From Massilia soli (GTDB taxonomy: Bacteria > Pseudomonadota > Gammaproteobacteria > Burkholderiales > Burkholderiaceae_D): DNA of 64,000 bases. The position numbers and the translations under genes are program-made. Position 1 is the first letter of the stretch, and each line of letters starts with the position of its first letter. The stretch is from positions 124,001 to 188,000 of the forward strand of contig NZ_JAFBIL020000001.1 in the NCBI RefSeq assembly GCF_016809835.1, given 5' to 3'. Below, in pieces: positions 59,284 to 64,000 of the stretch. The notes beneath the pieces were generated by a model. That model ran no database searches, was not told where the DNA came from, and worked only from the letters and a program-made list of their open reading frames with translations.

Positions 59284-60546
59284 CTAGTCCTGAAACGCGA
59301 ACCGGAACTCCCCCTTAGGCAACATCAACTTGGGCACCGGTTTGCCGGCCTCGACCAGTACGTTGTCCGTAGGTATCGCGTCCGCCCCGTCCGAGATACG
59401 GTAAGCCTGTATTAGTCGGCGGCCGGATACTGGCAGCATGGCCGGTGGAATCTCATGCGGCCTGCGTTCGGCGAGCGTCTCGAGCCACTCGGGACGGCCA
59501 TGGCGCAGCGCATAGCGCGGAAACACCACATGCATGTCGACGTAGTTCCTCGCGCCGCCCAGGATCACATGGCCACGGTCCCCGGTACGCAACACGAACG
59601 GTGCTTGCGCGTGCGGCTTCGACAGCAAAGCCTCATACAGCGGATGCTCGGCCGAGCGGTCCGGGTGCGCGTAGAAGGCGGTCTGGTCGACGTGCAGCAT
59701 GTCGAGATCGGTCATCTGGCGCAGGTATGTTCCCATCATCACCATACCGTTCGGCAGGGTCGACTTGTACAAATGGCCGTAGCCGACGAAGATCAGCACT
59801 TTCGCTTTTTTATCCTTCGCAAAAATGCGCTCGACCAGATTCCTCGCCTGTCCACGCTCACGCGCGTCGATCTGCTCCGCTGGCGTTCCGGTCATACTTT
59901 CGGGCGACGCTTCATACGACACGATGTTCCAACCATCGGCCATGGCTTGATTGACGAAATCGGCGTACACCGGATCCTGGGTATAGAACCCGAAACCGGC
60001 GTTGACATAACCCTTCATCGTCCGGCCTTCGTCGCGCTCCTGGAAGGTCTCCGCTGCGAGGTAGGTGTAGCCGATCTTGCGCAGCTCAATCGCCAGCTTT
60101 TGCGCGAACGCCCGGTGCATTGGCACGTGATGCGCCTCGTTGATCAGGACCACCCGTTTGGTGCGCGCCGCCGCCACGATGGCCTCGATCGCGTCCTCAA
60201 CCGGTGCGTCTTCGATGGCCTTGAGATCATCGGCTTTGCCTTGAGCACGAACGCCTGCCTGCAGGTCCGGCAGGTCGAATGCGGCTTGCGCGCCCTCGGT
60301 ATCGCCGACAAAGGCCCGGGCCACGGCCACTGCCTGCAACGGGCTTGATATGCGCTGCAGCATTGCGCGGCGTTGCTCTGTTGGTTTGTCGCTGGTCGCA
60401 CCGAAAGCGTAGGCAGGAACGTCAGCCTCGGCCTTGCGCAGCGACTCCATGTACGGATAGGGGCCGGGGCCCTGCGCATAGCCTGGCGCATGAAGCGCGA
60501 TCAGTATTCCTGTAACGGCGAGAACGACTTTCGCGGCTGGCTTCAT
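59284..60546 (-). CDS. Secreted ChaN/EreA-like protein of unknown substrate
   Basis: A 420-residue protein with signal peptide MKPAAKVVLAVTGILIALHA ending near GYA. Core motifs are VVLINEAHHVPMHRAFAQKL, an E-A-H-H site, IGYTYLAAETF, and VLIFVGYGHLYKSTLPNG. This set (a GE/NEAHH motif, a later AE, and a GYGH) is the layout of the ChaN/TIKI/erythromycin-esterase-like clan, whose members bind heme or act as metal hydrolases. The glutamate and histidines are intact, so hydrolase activity is possible. It starts nine bases after nudB; AAAGGA precedes the ATG. Function not established. Confidence 0.68.
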   Translation of the reverse strand: MKPAAKVVLAVTGILIALHAPGYAQGPGPYPYMESLRKAEADVPAYAFGATSDKPTEQRRAMLQRISSPLQAVAVARAFVGDTEGAQAAFDLPDLQAGVRAQGKADDLKAIEDAPVEDAIEAIVAAARTKRVVLINEAHHVPMHRAFAQKLAIELRKIGYTYLAAETFQERDEGRTMKGYVNAGFGFYTQDPVYADFVNQAMADGWNIVSYEASPESMTGTPAEQIDARERGQARNLVERIFAKDKKAKVLIFVGYGHLYKSTLPNGMVMMGTYLRQMTDLDMLHVDQTAFYAHPDRSAEHPLYEALLSKPHAQAPFVLRTGDRGHVILGGARNYVDMHVVFPRYALRHGRPEWLETLAERRPHEIPPAMLPVSGRRLIQAYRISDGADAIPTDNVLVEAGKPVPKLMLPKGEFRFAFQD

Positions 60547-60555
60547 GCGTTTCCT

Positions 60556-61017
60556 TTAGCTGGTTGTGAGGTGCCTCGGTAGCTGCAGCACTGCTTCGGC
60601 GTTCGACGCCGAGAAGCAGCGGTCGGCCGCCTCGAGAAAAGGCAGCCAGGCGTATTGTAGGTGTTCGCGCTCGCTCAAAAGTATCGGAATGTCACGCGGC
60701 ACGCACACGCTGAACACGTGCTCGGTGTTGTGCGTGATGCCCGGCGCATAGCGGTGCCGCCAGGTCGGATAGATTTCGTAGATGTTGGAGAGGTGCCAGT
60801 CGCGCAGCACGATGCTGCTGCCGTCGGCGACGATGCCGGTTTCTTCGAACAGCTCGCGCGCGGCGGTGTCGGTCAACGCTTCGCCGGGAAAATCGATCGA
60901 GCCGGTCACCGATTGCCAGAAGCCTGGCCGGTCGGCGCGCTCGATGAGAAGTACTTCCAGGTCGGACGTGTGGATCACGACCAGGACTGATTCGGGGATT
61001 TTGTGGGGCTTGTCCAC
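60556..61017 (-). CDS. nudB: Dihydroneopterin triphosphate diphosphatase (Nudix)
   Basis: A 153-residue Nudix hydrolase. The Nudix box spans residues 39-62 with GSIDFPGE, R54 E55 and E58 E59 (RELFEETGI); one residue is inserted in the first loop compared with E. coli NudB, as in related betaproteobacterial enzymes. HNTEHVFSVCVP and HLQYAWLPFLEA are characteristic of NudB. It removes pyrophosphate from dihydroneopterin triphosphate in folate synthesis. It starts with GTG at 61017. The gene order aspS-nudB supports the call. Confidence 0.86.
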   Translation of the reverse strand: MDKPHKIPESVLVVIHTSDLEVLLIERADRPGFWQSVTGSIDFPGEALTDTAARELFEETGIVADGSSIVLRDWHLSNIYEIYPTWRHRYAPGITHNTEHVFSVCVPRDIPILLSEREHLQYAWLPFLEAADRCFSASNAEAVLQLPRHLTTS

Positions 61018-61030
61018 GCGTCGTCAGCAT

Positions 61031-61088
61031 GGGTTCCCGTTGTCACGGGAACGACGCGCTAACGTCGTTCCCGCGCAGGCGGGAACCC
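61031..61088. repeat. REP/REPIN-like element with arms in reversed order
   Basis: GGGTTCCCGTTGTCACGGGA then ACGACG (61031-61056) is followed after six bases by CGTCGTTCCCGCGCAGGCGG then GAACCC (61063-61088). The arms are the same as in other copies, but the ACGACG ends face each other instead of pointing outward. It lies between aspS and nudB. Confidence 0.7.
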
Positions 61089-61103
61089 GATCTGGGTTTG
61101 AGC

Positions 61104-62909
61104 TTACGCTACCTTCGGCTCTGTGTTACGCAGGCGGATGTGCAGTTCGCGCAGTTGCTTCTCATCGACCTCGGAAGGCGCGTTGGTCAGCAGGCACTGT
61201 GCGCGCTGGGTTTTCGGGAAGGCGATCACGTCGCGGATCGAGTCCGAACCGGTCATCATCGTCACGATACGATCCAGGCCGAATGCCAGGCCGCCGTGCG
61301 GTGGCGCGCCGTACTGCAGCGCGTCGAGCAGGAAGCCGAACTTCAGCTGCGCTTCTTCCGCGTCGATCTTCAGCGCGCGGAACACCTTGCTCTGGACTTC
61401 TTCGCGGTGGATACGGATCGAACCGCCGCCCAGCTCCCAGCCGTTCAGGACCATGTCGTAGGCCTTGGCGATACACGCGCCAGGGTTCGTCTCGAGCATG
61501 TCTTCGTGGCCGTCTTTCGGCGCGGTGAACGGGTGGTGGGTCGCGGTCCAGCGGCCCGACTCTTCGTCGTAGTCGAACATCGGGAAGTCGACAACCCACA
61601 GCGGCTTCCAGACGTCGTCGAACAGGCCGGCCTTCTTGCCGAAGTCCGAGTGGCCGATCTTCACGCGCAGCGCGCCGATGGCGTCGTTGACGACCTTCGC
61701 CTTGTCGGCGCCGAAGAACACCAGGTCGCCGTCTTCCGCGCCGGTCAGCTCCAGTACCTTGGCCAGCGCTTCGTCCGACAGGTTCTTGACGATCGGCGAC
61801 TGCAGGCCGTCACGGCCCTTAGCTTTTTCGTTGACCTTGATGTAGGCCAGGCCCTTGGCGCCGTAGATCGCCACGAACTGGGTGTACGCGTCGATTTCCG
61901 AACGTGGCATCGAGCCGCCCTGCGGTACGCGCAGGCCGACCACGCGGCCGCCTTCCATGTTCGCAGCGCCTGCGAACACCTTGAACTCGACGTCCTTCAT
62001 GATCTCGGTCAGGTCGGTGAACGCCAGCTTGACGCGCATGTCCGGCTTGTCCGAACCATACAGGCCCATCGCGGTGGCGAAGTCCATGACCGGGAACGGG
62101 TTAGGCAGTTCGATGCCCAGGGTGTTCTTGAAGACGATACGGATCATGTCCTCGAACAGGTCGCGGATTTCCTGCTCGGTCAGGAACGAGGTCTCGCAGT
62201 CGATCTGGGTGAATTCCGGCTGGCGGTCGGCGCGCAGGTCTTCATCGCGGAAGCACTTGGTGATCTGGTAGTAGCGGTCGAAGTTCGACACCATCAACAG
62301 CTGCTTGAACAGCTGCGGCGACTGCGGCAGCGCGAAGAAGTTACCGGCGTTGACGCGCGACGGCACCAGGTAGTCGCGCGCGCCTTCCGGCGTCGACTTG
62401 GTCAGCATCGGGGTTTCAATGTCGATGAAGCCCAGGTTGTCGAGGTACTTGCGCACTTCCATCGTGACCTTGTAGCGCAGGCGCAGGTTGTTCTGCATCT
62501 GCGGACGGCGCAGGTCGAGCACGCGGTGGGTCAGGCGGGTGGTTTCCGACAGGTTGTCGTCGTCCAGCTGGAACGGTACCGGTACCGACGCGTTCAGCAC
62601 TTCGACCTGCGATGCGACCACCTCGATGGTGCCCGACGCCAGGTTGGCGTTGGCGGTGCCCTCAAGGCGCTTGTTGACCACGCCGGTGATGCGCAGGCAG
62701 TACTCGTTGCGCACGTGTTCGGCCGCCTTGAAGACCTCGGCGTTGTCGGGATGGCAGACAACCTGCACCAGGCCTTCACGGTCGCGCAGGTCGATGAAGA
62801 TCACGCCGCCGTGATCGCGGCGACGATGCACCCAGCCGCACAGGTTGACGGTTTGGCCGAGCAGCGCTTCAGTGGTGAGGCCGCAGTAGTGTGAACGCAT
62901 GGTGGACAT
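61104..62909 (-). CDS. aspS: Aspartyl-tRNA synthetase
   Basis: A 601-residue class II synthetase charging tRNA-Asp (possibly also tRNA-Asn, as betaproteobacteria often use the transamidation route). The N-terminal OB fold has [21 protein letters not shown]; motif 2 is seen in [23 protein letters not shown] split across [15 protein letters not shown]; the bacterial insert (GAD) domain follows; motif 3 is [14 protein letters not shown]. Length is normal. ATG at 62909 or 62900 are both possible; neither has a strong ribosome site. DUF502 lies 50 bases upstream. Confidence 0.95.
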   Translation of the reverse strand: MSTMRSHYCGLTTEALLGQTVNLCGWVHRRRDHGGVIFIDLRDREGLVQVVCHPDNAEVFKAAEHVRNEYCLRITGVVNKRLEGTANANLASGTIEVVASQVEVLNASVPVPFQLDDDNLSETTRLTHRVLDLRRPQMQNNLRLRYKVTMEVRKYLDNLGFIDIETPMLTKSTPEGARDYLVPSRVNAGNFFALPQSPQLFKQLLMVSNFDRYYQITKCFRDEDLRADRQPEFTQIDCETSFLTEQEIRDLFEDMIRIVFKNTLGIELPNPFPVMDFATAMGLYGSDKPDMRVKLAFTDLTEIMKDVEFKVFAGAANMEGGRVVGLRVPQGGSMPRSEIDAYTQFVAIYGAKGLAYIKVNEKAKGRDGLQSPIVKNLSDEALAKVLELTGAEDGDLVFFGADKAKVVNDAIGALRVKIGHSDFGKKAGLFDDVWKPLWVVDFPMFDYDEESGRWTATHHPFTAPKDGHEDMLETNPGACIAKAYDMVLNGWELGGGSIRIHREEVQSKVFRALKIDAEEAQLKFGFLLDALQYGAPPHGGLAFGLDRIVTMMTGSDSIRDVIAFPKTQRAQCLLTNAPSEVDEKQLRELHIRLRNTEPKVA

Positions 62910-62959
62910 AGGATTTTCAGTCTAGGTTGGTTATTCGGTGGAGGCGGAGCAAGCGCGCC

Positions 62960-63565
62960 TCAGATCTTGGTTGGCGAATGCTCGGGGGCGACAACGCCCA
63001 TCGAGACGATGTATTTCAGGGCCGCGTCGACACTCATGTCGAGCTCGACGACCTTGGAGCGCTCCATCATCAGGAAGAAGCCCGAGGTCGGATTCGGCGT
63101 GGTCGGTACATAGACACTGACAAAGTCGCCCAGCAAATGGTTCTTGACGTCGCCGCCAGGCGTGCCGGTCAAAAAGGCGATCGTATAGCTGTCGGCATGC
63201 GGGTAAGGAACCAGCACCGCCTTGCGGAACGCGTTGCCCGACGACGAAAACAGCGTGTCCGACACCTGCTTGACGCTGCCGTACAGCGAGCTGACCACCG
63301 GAATGCGGTGCAGCAGGCGTTCCCACAGGCGCACGAAATAATTGCCGATCAGGTTATTGGCCAGCAAGCCGGTCACGAACACGATCGCGATCGTCAGGAT
63401 CGTGCCCAGGCCCGGAATGTCGAAACCGACCAGGGCGCGTGGCTGCCACTGCGCCGGCAGGATCAGCAGCGACTGGTCCATGGTACTGATGACCGCGTTC
63501 AGGACCCACGCCGTGATGGCGATCGGGACCAGGATCAGCAAGCCGGTAATAAAATATTTACGCAT
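62960..63565 (-). CDS. DUF502 family membrane protein
   Basis: A 201-residue protein with two membrane helices (YFITGLLILVPIAITAWVLNAVI and LGTILTIAIVFVTGLLANNLIG) and a periplasmic/cytoplasmic beta-rich domain containing RIPVVSSLYGSVKQVSDTLF, AVLVPYPHADSYTIAFLTG, VSVYVPTTPNPTSGFFLMM and AALKYIVSMGV, all DUF502 hallmarks. Function is unknown. Its ATG shares one base with the FmdB stop (TGATG), indicating coupled translation, and aspS follows. Confidence 0.9.
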   Translation of the reverse strand: MRKYFITGLLILVPIAITAWVLNAVISTMDQSLLILPAQWQPRALVGFDIPGLGTILTIAIVFVTGLLANNLIGNYFVRLWERLLHRIPVVSSLYGSVKQVSDTLFSSSGNAFRKAVLVPYPHADSYTIAFLTGTPGGDVKNHLLGDFVSVYVPTTPNPTSGFFLMMERSKVVELDMSVDAALKYIVSMGVVAPEHSPTKI

Positions 63566-63852
63566 CAGTCGCTACTGGTCTTGGCAGCCGGCGCCGCCGG
63601 TGCTGGCGCGGCGGCGGCAGGCGCAGCCGGTTCCGCAGGCCCGCTCGCGGTGCCCGTCGATGGCGCGGCGCCGCCCCGGAAGTCGGTCGCATACCAGCCG
63701 GTGCCCTTGAGCTGGAAGCCGGCGGCAGTTAATTGCTTCTTGAAAGCGGACTTGCTGCAGGATGGGCAGACGGTCAGGACCGGGTCAGAGATCTTTTGCA
63801 AGACATCCTTGGCAAAACCGCATTCATCGCAGCGGTAGGCGTAAATCGGCAT
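63565..63852 (-). CDS. FmdB-family zinc ribbon protein
   Basis: A 95-residue protein. The zinc ribbon uses C8, C11, C29 and C32 (MPIYAYRCDECGF ... LTVCPSCSKSAFKKQL) followed by GFQLKGTGWYATDF, the family signature. The last 30 residues are Ala/Pro-rich and likely disordered. FmdB proteins were named for a regulatory role in formamide metabolism, but most are of unknown function. It is the first gene of the fmdB-DUF502-aspS run. Confidence 0.9.
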   Translation of the reverse strand: MPIYAYRCDECGFAKDVLQKISDPVLTVCPSCSKSAFKKQLTAAGFQLKGTGWYATDFRGGAAPSTGTASGPAEPAAPAAAAPAPAAPAAKTSSD

Positions 63853-64000
63853 CTATTACTCCGCAAAAATCGTCAAAACCCTGAATTATATGCCTTTTTG
63901 CCCTCTCCCAGCAGAAAGTCAACTGATCGGCTCCCTGCACGCAACGCGCAGTGCCGCGTGGCGGAATGGTAATATGCGCGCTCCCCTGCATCCGCCGGGC
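63853..64000. other. Intergenic sequence to window edge
   Basis: No gene is supported in these 148 bases. They should hold the promoter of the FmdB gene (minus strand). A short ATG-started frame near the edge lacks a ribosome site and is not annotated. Confidence 0.5.

Noticed and set aside
59189-59287. A 32-codon plus-strand frame in the gap before the ChaN-like gene
   Set aside because: Only AGG directly abutting the ATG, no conservation signal and it runs into the 3' end of the opposite gene.
1-64000. JetD/MksG, RAYT transposase, CRISPR array, tRNA, rRNA or prophage genes
   Set aside because: I looked for these because of the SMC cassette and the REP-like repeats, but no reading frame or structure in the window supports any of them.

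Overview
The window is high-GC, gene-dense DNA from a betaproteobacterium, most likely Oxalobacteraceae (Massilia/Duganella/Janthinobacterium-like). This rests on the fmdB-DUF502-aspS-nudB block followed by an endonuclease/exonuclease/phosphatase gene and a clsB-type cardiolipin synthase, a PhaM-like granule protein, DUF3016 and DUF3108 genes, DUF3369/HD-GYP signalling and a FadN-type fatty-acid oxidation cluster. No rRNA, tRNA, CRISPR array, prophage or insertion sequence was recognised. Placement by gene content is inference, since no database search was possible.

Layout. 1-3.3 kb: the end of a PQQ-dependent sugar dehydrogenase, a hotdog thioesterase, and an ECF sigma factor / anti-sigma-like / secreted-protein operon. 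3.3-10.8 kb: a DUF3016 protein, a convergent pair of REC-DUF3369-HD-GYP response regulator and GAF-GAF histidine kinase, small hypothetical genes, and queC coupled to a phosphoesterase. 10.8-17.1 kb: tamA-tamB for outer-membrane assembly or lipid transport. 17.3-23.0 kb: a three-gene SMC/kleisin-like cassette of MksBEF/Wadjet (JetABC) layout with no JetD/MksG gene in the window. 23.1-25.7 kb: two tandem DUF3108 proteins and a PhaM-like protein. 25.7-31.8 kb: a tightly overlapping minus-strand run of MocR regulator, tag, mnmC with an eroded methyltransferase half, a cytoplasmic kinase and a REC-TPR protein. 31.9-38.3 kb: OsmC, PaiB-like flavin protein, a TPR-GAF-GGDEF cyclase and a two-domain glycosyltransferase. 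38.4-45.1 kb: thiolase, CapA-like, DUF4336, a small gene, a YCF48-like and a HAF-repeat protein, and an AI-2E family transporter. 45.3-49.3 kb: an OmpR-type two-component system downstream of an LTA-synthase-family membrane enzyme that carries a PmrA/QseB-type direct-repeat box. 49.4-56.6 kb: a fatty-acid beta-oxidation cluster (TetR regulator, acyl-CoA dehydrogenase, FadN-type bifunctional enzyme, thiolase, enoyl-CoA hydratase). 56.7-63.9 kb: housekeeping genes (Hsp15, ClsB, nuclease/phosphatase, ChaN/EreA-like protein, NudB, AspRS, DUF502, FmdB).

Themes. Signal transduction is heavily represented: three histidine kinases, one c-di-GMP hydrolase, one diguanylate cyclase, two further receivers, one ECF sigma, one MocR and one TetR. 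Envelope biogenesis is the second theme. Many same-strand neighbours overlap by 1-22 nt, implying translational coupling. A dispersed palindromic element (core TCGTTCCCGCG / CGCGGGAACGA) appears as paired arms in four intergenic gaps and looks like a REP/REPIN family.

The best candidates for a closer look are the JetD-less SMC cassette, the mnmC gene with a degenerate methyltransferase domain, and the predicted regulatory circuit around the LTA-synthase-like gene.
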